Shown here: in pieces, positions 1 to 8,728 of the stretch
Position numbering within the stretch: position 1 is the stretch's first letter
Layout: every line of letters begins with the position of its first letter
Source of the DNA: Cichorium intybus
Taxonomy: Eukaryota; Streptophyta; Magnoliopsida; Asterales; Asteraceae
DNA: 64,000 bases
Direction of reading: 5' to 3'
NCBI GenBank assembly: GCA_023525715.1
Contig: CM042012.1
Coordinates: forward strand, 115,669,298 to 115,733,297
The notes under the pieces: generated by a model
Told to the model about the DNA's origin: nothing
The model's input: only the letters and a program-made list of their open reading frames with translations
The model's database searches: none
Program-made: the position numbers and the translations under genes

Positions 1-274
1 TGTTTGAATTCACTAAGCTTTGTGCTTACGGTTTTCCCTAACATTTTTCAGGTGTTAAGATCTAAGAGGCTAAGGCGTGACTTGGAGCACCGGGATGCCA
101 CTAATAGGAGTTTTATTTGTTTGGGACTATGTCATTTTTGCTTCCGCACTTTACTTTAGTATTTTTCCATGTTTTGGGTTTGAGCTACTTATTTATTTTG
201 GAAACATATAACTATTTTTTATAAAAGTTATCTTTGAAAGTTAAAATATTTTGCGAAAAATTTTGGGTGTTACA
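1..274 (+). repeat. partial 5' LTR of element A
   Basis: AT-rich sequence ending in ..GTTACA directly before the primer-binding site, as expected for the 3' end of a gypsy LTR. The LTR start lies before the window. No second copy is present to confirm its length. Confidence 0.75.
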
Positions 275-277
275 AGT

Positions 278-289
278 TGGTATCAGAGC
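278..289 (+). other. primer-binding site (tRNA-iMet) of element A
   Basis: TGGTATCAGAGC is the standard complement of the initiator Met tRNA 3' end in plant LTR retrotransposons. It sits 3 bp after the LTR end. Confidence 0.9.
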
Positions 290-885
290 ACACGTTTGAG
301 GGAACTAGGCATTCTTAGGAATGTTCTAGACTCAAATTTGAGGCTCTTAAAAAAAATTTTTCTTTAAATTTTTTCTTTAAAAGATTTCTTTAAAACTTTT
401 GAATACTAGTAGTGGATTATCTCGTGGTATGCCAGTCAGCCGGCCAAGTAAGCTTTGTTTCATATGTTTATTACTTTGTTAAATTGTTAATTTTGGATTG
501 TTTCAATTAGCCTTAAAATATTAGATTATATACCTATTAGTATTATCATGTGAGAGAGTTGTATAAATAAACGGCTAGAGCGAACTGGAAATTTTGAAAC
601 TAGACGCGAATGCGAAATTGGAACTTGTGTGGAAGGTAGTAGAAGGGCCCCTACTATTTGAAGCACCGGTGCCGATTTCGGGTCGGGGCAAGGTTGAAAA
701 ATTTTCGGTAAGCTGAGTGTTTCGTCTTCCTAGAAATATCTAGGCTGAAATGTCTCTATATTATCTTTCTTTTCCGCGGATGTAGATACCGCCTAAGTTT
801 TCATCTATTTCTGCTAGACATGTTCCTAATATATACCCCTTAGGTTTTCATGTTCATAAGTTGTTATAAATCGTTGAAGCAGACA
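290..885 (+). other. leader of element A; gag missing
   Basis: About 600 bp between primer site and protease. No gag reading frame or zinc knuckle is visible, so gag has been deleted or has decayed beyond recognition. Nothing else is recognised here. Confidence 0.6.
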
Positions 886-890
886 CGTAC

Positions 891-1490
891 TTGGTTAGTT
901 CTAAGCCCGCTGTTGTTATGTTCGATATCGGTGCTACTCATTCATTCGTTTCTCGCACTTTTTCTAATCGTCTGGGACGAGACGTTGGTAGACTATCTTG
1001 TCCAATGGTTGTCCGGGTTGCAGACAACCGGATTCTTTATGTTACCAATGTATATCGCGGTTGTACTCCATGGATCTTTGGCATAGAGTTTCCTATTGAT
1101 TTGATTCCTATTGCTATGAGGGAAGTATGTGTCCCCGTGGGCATGGACTGGCTGGATACTTTTGAAGCGGAGATCTCATGTCATCGTAAGCAGGTGCGGG
1201 TTCAAACCCAAGTGGGGGGAGAACTGGGCGTTAAGGGGGGATCGCCTATCCGTAGCTTATTGTTCAGCGACCGTGGTGGTTAGTGATGTTGCGATTGTTC
1301 CCGAGTTAGTGGCGTATTCATAGAGGAACTAATTGGAGTGCCGCCGGTTCGGCAAGAAGGGTTCCGTATCGACTTGGTGTCGGGTGCAGCTCCGGTAGCC
1401 AAGGCTCCTTATCGACTGACGCCACCAGAGATGAAAGAACTTCATAGTCATCTTTAGGAATGGAGTGATAAGGGTTTTATTAGGCCGAGT
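891..1490 (+). pseudogene. first protease copy plus start of RT (element A)
   Basis: The frame from 891 carries a retropepsin-like domain: FDIGATHSFVS holds the usual D-x-G-A-T-H-S-F core (the first variable position is I), and VGMDWL follows downstream. It breaks near 1280. Sequence continuing to about 1490 in another frame still resembles the start of RT, including the region before the conserved P-Y-R-L and the E-M-K-E-L segment, with stops. A divergent second copy of the same stretch begins near 1573, so this half is redundant and dead. Confidence 0.75.
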
Positions 1491-1533
1491 ATTTTTCTTT
1501 CCCCTCTTGCACTATAACTTTGTTCTATTTTGA

Positions 1534-1968
1534 ATGGCATTCATGATTGTTATATATAATTGTGAATTAGGCACGTATTTGCTAGATTCTGAGCCTGCTG
1601 CTGTTATGTTTGATAGTGGTGCCACTCATTCTTTCGTATTCTGCACTTTTATTAATCGTTTGGGCCGGAGTATCGGAAAATTTGCTCACCCAATGATCTT
1701 CGAGGTTGCTGACAACCGAACTATATATGTCACTGATGTTTATCGGGGTTACACACTCGAGTTTTCTGGGGTTGAATTCTCCATTGATCTTATTCCTATT
1801 GTGATGCAGGAGCTTTGCGTTATTGTAGGCATGGATTGGCTGGACACGTTTGATGCGGAAATCCATTGCCGGAAGAAACAATCCGTGTTCAAAACCCTAG
1901 GGGTGGAGAACTTATTATTCAACGGGATATTCCCCGTCTGGACATGGCTTCTTGCTCATCTGCAGTAG
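1534..1968 (+). pseudogene. second protease copy of element A
   Basis: Retropepsin-like domain with FDSGATHSFV (intact D-S-G-A-T-H) near residues 26-35 and VGMDWLDTF near residue 110. It is followed by a one-base frame slip around 1870-1885 that moves the reading frame into the RT ORF starting at 1866. It resembles the first protease at 891 but differs at many positions, so it is not a recent tandem copy. Likely a product of recombination or template switching between related elements. Confidence 0.8.
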
Positions 1969-3137
1969 CACTTTTCGATGTTCCTATAGTTTCCGACTTC
2001 AGCGATGTCTTTCCGGAAGAACTCGCTGGTTTGCAACCTATTCGACAAGTGGAGTTTCGCATTGAGTTAATGTCGGGTGCGACTCTGGTAGCTAAATCTC
2101 CTTATCGTTTGGCGCCACCTGAAATGAAAGAACTTCAGGATCAGCTCCAGAAACTAAGTGAAAAAGGGTTTATACGGCCAAGCTCTTCACCATGGGGTGC
2201 TCTTATTCTTTTTGCCAAGAAGAAAGATGGCACCCAACGTATGTGTATCGATTATAGGGAGCTGAACAAGCGCACGATAAAGAACAAATACCCGCTACCG
2301 CGTATTGACGATCTTTTTGATCAGCTGCAGGGAGCATCTTGGTTCTCCAAGATTGATTTACGGTCCGGTTACCACCAGATGCGAGTCCGGGAAGAAGACA
2401 TTGAGAAGACCGCATTCCATACTCGCTATGGGCATTATGAGTTCGTGGTGATGCCTTTTGGGCTCACCAACGCACCCGCCGCTTTCATGGACCTCATGAA
2501 TCGGGTGTGTATCCCGATGCTTGACCGCTCTGTTATTGTGTTTATTGATTACATATTAGTCTACTCTAAGACCAAGGAGGAGCATGAGCGACATCTTCGA
2601 GAAGTTTTGGAGACTCTCGCGAGAGAAAAATTTTATGCTAAATTCTCGAAGTGTGAGTTCTGGTCAGAAGAGTTCCAGTTTTTGGGGCATGTAGTGAACA
2701 AAGAAGGTATCAAGGTCGATCAAGCCAAAGTTGAAACAGTTAAGCATTGGGAGGTTCCAAAAACGCCTTCTGAAATTCGTAGCTTTTTGGGTTTGGCTGG
2801 TTACTACCGTAGATTCATAGAAAATTTCTCAAAGATTACGTTACCACTTACCCGACTGACCAAGAAATCAGAGAAGTTTGTGTGGGATCCGGAGCAAAAA
2901 GCGGCGTTTGATGAGTTGAGATCACGATTGAGTGATGCACCGATCTTGGCCCTAATGGACGGAATAGAGGATATAGTTGTTTACTGTGACGCATCACTTC
3001 TGGGTTTTGGTGCAGTGTTGATGCAGCGAGACAGGGTTATAGCCTACGCCTCCCGACAACTAAAACCCCACGAGAAAAACTACCCCACTCATGACTTGGA
3101 GCTTGGGGCTGTTGTATTTGCCCTCAAGATTTGGTGA
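1866..3137 (+). pseudogene. gypsy reverse transcriptase and start of RNase H (element A)
   Basis: The 423-aa frame covers the Ty3 RT from the N-terminal region through KKKDGTQRMCIDYREL, DLRSGYHQ and YGHYEFVVMPFGLTNAP. The palm motif reads V-F-I-D-Y where the family has two adjacent aspartates, so one catalytic residue is lost. RNase H begins after FLGLAGYYRRFI and reaches YCDASLLGFGAVL. The frame ends at a TGA at 3135-3137 in the middle of RNase H. The downstream frame continues the same domain, so this is a nonsense mutation and not a natural end. Confidence 0.9.
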
Positions 3138-4292
3138 CATTATCTCTATGGAGTAAAGTTTATTGTATATACCGACCAAAAGAGCTTGAAGTATTTGTTC
3201 GATCAACGGGATCTGAACATGAGGCAGATTAGATGGCTGGATGTGGTGAAATACTATGACTGCGAAATTCACTACCACCCCGGTAAAGCTAATGTGGTGG
3301 CTGATGCTCTCAGTCGCAAACCGTCTGCCGAGCCTATTCGAGCTAAGTGCCTTCGTATAACGATGGTGTCGCCCTTGCTAGACCTGATTCGTGACGCTCA
3401 AAAGACGGCAATAAACATCAAGCGGGAGAAAATCGAGAATGAACTGCCTAAAATGGAACTAGATGGACGAGGTTTGTTGAATCGCCATGGTAGAGTTTGG
3501 GTTCCATATACAGGAGGCAACCGGAAAACCCTAATGGAGGAAGCTCACAAGTTTAAATTCTCCATACATCCGGGTGCTACCAAAATGTATCTAGATCTTT
3601 GAGAGGGTTACTAGTGGCATGGAATGAAGAATGATGTAGCCTGGTATGTGGAAGAATGTATGACCTGCCGGAAGGTCAAGGCGGAGCACCAGAAACCGCA
3701 TGGGAAATTGCAACCTTTGGAGATTCCGAAATGGAAATGGGAGCATCTGACCATGGATTTTATCACTAAGCTTCCTAGGACTGCCCGTGGAACCGATACT
3801 ATTTGGGTGATTGTCGACCGTCTGACTAAGAGCAATCACTTTTTGGCCATAAAGGAGAGCTCATCTGCGAAGAAGTTGGCCGAGATCTTTGATCATGAGA
3901 TTGTCTCATTGCATGGTGTGCCCGTTTCTATTGTCTCCAACCGTGACACCCGATTTACTTCTCGGTTTTGGCAGAAATTTCAGGAAGTGATGGGTACACG
4001 ATTACACTTTAGCACAGCCTTCCACCCGCAGACAGACGGGCAGAGTGAGAGGACAATTCAGACGTTGGAAGACACGCTTCAGGCATGTGCGATTTATTTT
4101 GGGGCTAGTTGGGATGATCACCTGCATCTAGCCGAGTTCTTCTATAACAACAGTTATCACTCCAGCATTAAAATGCCCCCATATTAAGCTTTATATGGAA
4201 GGAAGTATAGAACGCCTGTCTGTTGGGGCGAGGTAGGACAGAGGGTACTTGGGAGTACCGAAATTGTACGACAAACTACGGAGAAGAAACAT
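3138..4292 (+). pseudogene. gypsy RNase H end and integrase (element A)
   Basis: The frames at 3186-3602 and 3624-4187 carry the end of RNase H (ADALSRKPS), the integrase zinc-binding region (CMTCRKVKAEHQKPHG), the catalytic core (MDFITKLPRT, then DRLTKSNHF) and HPQTDGQSERT near the third catalytic position. Stops at 3600-3602 and at the end of the 4187 frame interrupt it. The next frame resumes the same protein from 4293. Confidence 0.88.
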
Positions 4293-5348
4293 GTGATACG
4301 AGGCCATTTGGCCACGGCGAGGAGTCGTCAGAAAAGCTATGCCGACAAAAGAAGCTCCGACCTTGAATTTCAGGTGGGAGATTCCGTTTTGTTAAAGGTC
4401 TCTCCCTGGAAAGGTGTGATTCGCTTCCGGAAGCGGGGAAAGCTTGGACCACGATTCATTGAGCCATACAAGGTCATTGCTCGCGTTGGGGAGGTGGCCT
4501 ATCGTTTGGAGTTACCTGATGAGCTTAGCCTGATCCATTACACTTTCCACGTTTCTCAGCTACGGAAATGTGTCGTTGATGATACCGCAGTGGTACCAAT
4601 TGAGGATATCCAGATTGGTGAGCGTCTCAACTATGTTGAGCGGTTAGTTGCGATTTTAGATCGGGAAACGAAGACCCTTCGGAACAAATCTATAAACTTG
4701 GTTAAGGTTCAGTGGCGACATAGACGGGGTTCGGAATGGACGTGGGAACCGGAAGACGAGATGAGGGATCATTATCCAGATCTATTTGTTGGCGATGACT
4801 TCGAGGACGTCGTCAAAACCGCTTTCCTTAATGGGAAGTTGACTGAGGATGTTTACATGAATCAGCCAGAGGGTTTTGTCGATGCAAAGTATCCTGATAA
4901 GGTGTGTAAGCTTGAGAAATCAATCTATGGATTGAAACAAGCTTCTTGCAGCTGGAATCTTTGTTTCCATGAGAAAGTCAAAGAGTTTGGCTTCTCTAGG
5001 AGTGAGGATGAGTCCTGCGTATATGTCAAGGCTAGTGGGAGTATAGTCACTTTTCTAGTGTTGTATGTTGATGACATACTACTCATGGGAAACGACATTC
5101 CAACCTTACAAGATGTAAAGTCTTGGCTCGGGAAGTGTTTCACCATGAAAGACTTAGGAGAAACTGCCTATATTCTCGGGATAAGAATATTGAGAGATAG
5201 AAAGAAGAGACTAATTGGCCTTAGTCAAAGTACATACTTGGAAAATGTACTAAAGAGGTTTAGTATGGAAAATTCCAAGACGGGAGAGCTACCTATCCAA
5301 AGTAGTGCCAAGCTGAGTAAGACTCAAAGTCCGAGTACAGACGAGTAG
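4293..5348 (+). pseudogene. chimeric ORF: gypsy integrase tail/chromodomain fused to copia RT
   Basis: A 351-aa open frame. Residues 1 to about 172 are the C-terminal gypsy integrase (VGDSVLLKVSPWKG, GKLGPRFIEPYKVI, FHVSQLRKC) and a chromodomain-like end (VQWRHRRGSEWTWEPE). From about residue 173 the frame becomes Ty1/copia reverse transcriptase: KTAFLNGKLTEDVYM, YGLKQA and the intact catalytic YVDDILLM. The switch is near 4811, at GACGTCGTCAAAAC. The downstream half is closely similar to the RT of element C. The TAG at 5346-5348 is a nonsense mutation, since copia RT continues beyond it. Whether the fused protein is ever made is unknown. Confidence 0.85.
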
Positions 5349-5481
5349 ATAGCTGACATGAGTCGGGTACCTTACGCTTCGGCTGTGGGGTCGATCATGT
5401 ATGCTATGACGTTTACTCGCCCTGACGTAGCCTTTGCTTTGAGCATGGTCAGTCGGTACCAGGGAAACCCTGGAAGGGCAC
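5349..5481 (+). pseudogene. continuation of copia RT (element B) up to the insertion point
   Basis: In the same frame after the TAG, the sequence encodes SRVPYASAVGSIMYAM and the region before RNase H, closely matching element C. It stops at the target site of the Athila-type insertion and resumes at 12053. Confidence 0.85.
5477..5481. repeat. left target-site duplication GGCAC
   Basis: GGCAC before the TG of the left LTR is repeated at 12048-12052 after the right LTR. It lies inside copia B coding sequence, which reads through once the insertion is ignored. Confidence 0.9.
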
Positions 5482-5673
5482 TGCCAACGCCTAGTGATAT
5501 TAAGTATTTTAGGCGTTGTTGAGCCCTGTTCTTGGTTAAATTATATCAAATATGCATGGGTATTCTCACTTTTCGTGCCAGGACGTGTCTGGAGAAAAAG
5601 AACAGAAACAGGGACTAAAAGTGTACAAAAGGAAAAAGTATGGAAAGAATGAAAAATCAAGAGAAGACGTACG

Positions 5674-5705
5674 CGCGCCGCGGATTTATCTTCTGCGCGA
5701 CGCGG
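5674..5705 (+). promoter_or_regulatory. CG-rich bipartite site 1 in LTR
   Basis: CGCGCCGCGG, 12-bp AT-rich spacer, CGCGACGCGG. It lies about 106 bp upstream of the LTR TATA box. Function is inferred only from position and repetition. Confidence 0.55.
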
Positions 5706-5761
5706 ACGTAAGGCGGTGAAACACATTTGAATGACGAAAAAACGGGGAACGGATAAGTACG

Positions 5762-5793
5762 CGCGCCGCGGATTTCACTTATGCGCGACGCGA
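5762..5793 (+). promoter_or_regulatory. CG-rich bipartite site 2 in LTR
   Basis: CGCGCCGCGG, 12-bp spacer beginning ATTT, CGCGACGCGA. It sits 88 bp after site 1 and about 18 bp upstream of the TATA box. In the right LTR the second half is CGCGGCGCGG. Confidence 0.55.
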
Positions 5794-5810
5794 TCACGGG
5801 AAATTTGCAA

Positions 5811-5820
5811 CTATAAATAG
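5811..5820 (+). promoter_or_regulatory. LTR TATA box
   Basis: CTATAAATAG is a strong plant TATA box, placed downstream of the CG-rich sites. The equivalent in the right LTR is at 11276-11285. It probably sets the start of the retroelement RNA some 25-35 bp downstream. Confidence 0.75.
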
Positions 5821-6587
5821 GGGCATTTCCAGCCGAAAACCCTAGCAAAGACCGGGGGTAAACATCGACCTAGAAGCTCTTTGACTCGAGGATTCCATTT
5901 CAGAAGCCATCATTTGGTATTTTCATGTTTTAGATTTTATTTCATTTTAGTTAAACGTTTGTAAGCTTTGAGTTGAATCTTTGGGTGTGACAACCATTGA
6001 TCTTCAGCTTAGGGTTCTGTTTTTAGTAGTGTTTGGCTACTGGTTTAATGTTTGGATATTGGTTTTGGTGAATGAAATCATTCGGTTAATGTTAACATTG
6101 GTTTTTCGGTATTTTGGATGTTAGATTGTGTTTTGATTGTTTGCTTGTGTTTGGATTTTGTTTGTGACTTGGTTGGGACTGTTTTCCTTTGCTGAAAACA
6201 GTAGCTAACTTGGTTAGGTTGAGCATTAAATTGTGGCTATTAACTGTCTCATAGAACTTTTGGTTATTAGCTAGTTTATGCTTGCTTGGTTTTTGCTAGT
6301 TCGGATGCCGTCAATTGCTTCGGATTCAGAGATGTACTTCTGAGTTCAGAAAGTAACTAGGTCATTTGGACATAGCTAAGCTTGGCTTGGGTGTTCGAAT
6401 ATTGTTTCAAGGTAGAAAGATAGAAATTAGTTCCTCCGACTATAGCCGTGACACTATTAGTCGGTAATCTCTCATCTAGGCTAACCACGTAGCTCCTGTG
6501 GATCGACCCTGACTCCACTATACTAGTGAATGTTAGGTTATTTCTTATTTTTGACCGCATGACGACCTCTGCATGCACGTCAAATTT

Positions 6588-6605
6588 TGGCGTCGTTGCC
6601 GGGGA
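6588..6605 (+). other. primer-binding site (tRNA-Asp type)
   Basis: TGGCGTCGTTGCCGGGGA starts 6 bp after the LTR end. It matches the tRNA-Asp 3' complement used by Athila/Tat elements except for one T in place of C. Confidence 0.82.
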
Positions 6606-6680
6606 GCTGTGAGCTTAGGTTAGGTGAGTTGTAGGACTTAGTTTCTGATTTTTTGATTTTAGTTTGCTGATTTTTGGTAT

Positions 6681-7961
6681 GTGTGCATCCTTATGATGGG
6701 TGATTACATGTACCCGGATCAGTATGATTATTATCCGGCCGACACGTATTACGAGGATGATTGTTATAATGGATCATTTGATGACAATGGATGGCGGACC
6801 AAGGAGTCATCTCAGCTTGAGAATTCTGTAACTTGGGCCCAACTTTGGGTATTCATGTATAACAACTACCATGAGCAGAAGGACCAGGCTGAAGCTCTTG
6901 AAAAAGTGCAAGCTTCTTTAGATAGGTTAGAGGAAAGTTGGAAATGTTCACCACCTTCGCCAGAACCGGAGGTGAGTGATTTTTATACCAATGATAATGT
7001 GTGTGAACTTGCATCACCTGAATATGTGATGGAAGGGCATACACCTTGGGAAAGTCAAGAGACCACTGAGATGGTCGAAACGGTTGTTGAGGAAGAGGTT
7101 GTAGGTGACAATGCTACTTCTGACTCAGCAACCTTTGAAGTTTTTGATGTTTTTGAAAGTATTGATAATGTCGAGCTGGTGATGAGTGAATCCATACCAT
7201 CACCAGACGATTTGGTTGATGAGGATGTTGTGGAAGGGACTGTAAGTGACAGTACAGATTCCAACCCAACAATTCCCGAATTTTTTGAAGTTGTCGATAT
7301 TTTTGGGGAAGGGGGTGTAGATGACAATACTACCCCTGACCCTGTAATTTTTGAAAATTTTGAGAAATTTGAAAGCAAGGATCTGGTGATGGGCGACTTT
7401 GTACCACCATCAGATCAAACCAGTCGCTCACTCTTGGAACCAATCCACCTGTTGGACGATGATCAAGAAGTTGATGTTGACGCATTGAAATTTGAAAACA
7501 ATAAAAAACATGATTTTATCACCACTCATGATCCATTCATGAATGGAAGATTAGATGTAATTAATACCATCGATGAGGACATATGGAAGCATCCCGATAT
7601 GTTGCCTTCCGATCCCATTCGGTTGGAAAATTTTTACTGGCATTGCAAGCCAAAATTGCAAACTGAAGATGGCACGTGGTACACTGGCAAAATGAGATAT
7701 GCAAAACAACTACTGGAAGCGGCACTGGGCGCGCTTCATGTCAAGCCAGTGATTTTGAAGAGATATAGAAGGAAGGACCGAGCTTGGAGGTTCAAAGCTA
7801 CCTCCAAGCACCCACGAGAGTTAATCAAAAGAAAGCAACCTGGCAGCAGTAGGAGAACCAGTAGGCCATTCGACCCAGGAAAGTTTGCAGAGCAGTGGGT
7901 CAGTAAAGGGACGGTGGAAGCAGAAAAGCATCAAGGAAAGAAGGCATATGATCCACCGTAA
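6681..7961 (+). CDS. acidic 426-aa protein of unknown function in the Athila-type element
   Basis: Intact frame starting about 75 bp after the primer site, so it is the first ORF of the transcript. Met 1 is followed by Met 5-6, and MMGDYMYPD is an equally likely start. The N-terminus is rich in Tyr, Asp and Glu. Residues about 145-250 hold three loose repeats of a pattern ending in F-E-x-F/V-D-x-F. The C-terminal 90 residues turn strongly basic (RYRRKDRAW, then KRKQPGSSRR), which could bind nucleic acid. I recognise no gag, zinc knuckle or pol motif. Its place suggests a gag-like or accessory role, but that is inference. It has no stops or frameshifts, unlike the surrounding relics. Confidence 0.7.
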   Translation: MCILMMGDYMYPDQYDYYPADTYYEDDCYNGSFDDNGWRTKESSQLENSVTWAQLWVFMYNNYHEQKDQAEALEKVQASLDRLEESWKCSPPSPEPEVSDFYTNDNVCELASPEYVMEGHTPWESQETTEMVETVVEEEVVGDNATSDSATFEVFDVFESIDNVELVMSESIPSPDDLVDEDVVEGTVSDSTDSNPTIPEFFEVVDIFGEGGVDDNTTPDPVIFENFEKFESKDLVMGDFVPPSDQTSRSLLEPIHLLDDDQEVDVDALKFENNKKHDFITTHDPFMNGRLDVINTIDEDIWKHPDMLPSDPIRLENFYWHCKPKLQTEDGTWYTGKMRYAKQLLEAALGALHVKPVILKRYRRKDRAWRFKATSKHPRELIKRKQPGSSRRTSRPFDPGKFAEQWVSKGTVEAEKHQGKKAYDPP

Positions 7962-8066
7962 AAGGACTGAACGTCTGGCTGAAGACGTTAAACTTAGCGC
8001 TTGTTGGGAGGCAACCCATCGTGTCATAAGTAGATTTTATATTTCTTAGGATTAATTTAGAAAATA

Positions 8067-8083
8067 CATCAATCTTTTGCAGG
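8067..8083 (+). other. possible 3' splice site
   Basis: A pyrimidine-rich run ending CTTTTGCAG followed by GTATTAG, 106 bp after the first ORF stop. Splicing here would join the leader to the second ORF region. Predicted from sequence only. Confidence 0.3.
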
Positions 8084-8140
8084 TATTAGTGATCTGAAGC
8101 AAGTGTGGGGTCGTGTGAAAAGTTTTGAAATTTTCAAGAC

Positions 8141-8172
8141 CGCGCCGCGGATTTTTGAATTGCGCGACGCGG
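8141..8172 (+). promoter_or_regulatory. internal CG-rich bipartite site
   Basis: CGCGCCGCGG, 12-bp spacer (ATTTTTGAATTG), CGCGACGCGG: the same arrangement as the two LTR sites, but between the two ORFs. A related pair with a longer spacer lies at about 8612-8653. Confidence 0.5.
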
Positions 8173-8377
8173 GTTCGAAACTCAACCCGATGCGCAGGGG
8201 TTGATTTGGCGACACGCGCGTCACGAAAACGAGAAATGCACGCCGCGGGAAACGATCAGACGGTTTTTGCCCTTATACCGTGAGCCGCGGCTCACAACTC
8301 AAATCACACGACTCGGAGCTCTGGTGATCAAAAATTTCTTACATTTTTTCTTGCTTATTGTGTTTCTACTACCAAGG

Positions 8378-8728
8378 TACGCTCTTTTAACTATCTATCA
8401 GCTGTTTAAACTAGTTATTAGGTAGTTAATTTTAGGGTTTTATTCCAAAAAAGTTCAAAAACTTAGAATCACTAATGCTAGCCCATCGGGTGTTTGTTTT
8501 GCCAAATGGACACCCTAGATGAGCTAGTCGGCACTTAGGCTACCTTGTGGTATGATTAAAATGAGATATAGCAGGTTAAAATGGGGATTTGATCCCGGGT
8601 TTTCAAAACAGGCGTACGCCGCGCCGCGCCATTGCTCTTGGGCCGCGCCGCGGTGCGGTGGGGAAGAAAAGGGACTGATTTTGCAAAAAAAAAAAATTTT
8701 TGTTTTGTGGCTATATTTTCTTTTGCAG
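8378..8728 (+). other. possible intron before the ATHILA-like ORF
   Basis: CCAAG|GTACGC at 8377/8378 resembles a donor and TTCTTTTGCAG at 8718-8728 an acceptor, directly before ATGATG. The interval contains no convincing coding sequence. Needs RNA evidence. Confidence 0.35.

Larger units (their letters stand above)
1..4811 (+). mobile_element. Ty3/gypsy chromovirus relic (element A), 3' part lost
   Basis: Order of parts: partial LTR, tRNA-iMet primer site, gag-less leader, protease, reverse transcriptase, RNase H, integrase and a chromodomain-like C-terminus. That order, with the chromodomain and Met primer, fits a Tekay/Del-type chromovirus. Several stops and frameshifts make it non-functional. 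The 3' end is replaced at about 4811 by copia sequence, so no 3' LTR exists here. The 5' end lies outside the window. Confidence 0.9.
5482..6582 (+). repeat. left (5') LTR of the Athila-type element
   Basis: Begins TGCCAACGCC and ends ..CACGTCA (TG..CA). It differs from the right LTR at about six positions: base 3, two in the second CG-rich block, one near 6511 and two near the 3' end. It contains two CG-rich bipartite sites and a TATA box in its first third. Confidence 0.92.

Noticed and set aside
7055..7378. Ser/Thr-rich minus-strand frame inside the 426-aa ORF
   Set aside because: It is the complement of acidic repeats in the sense frame, with no independent start context.
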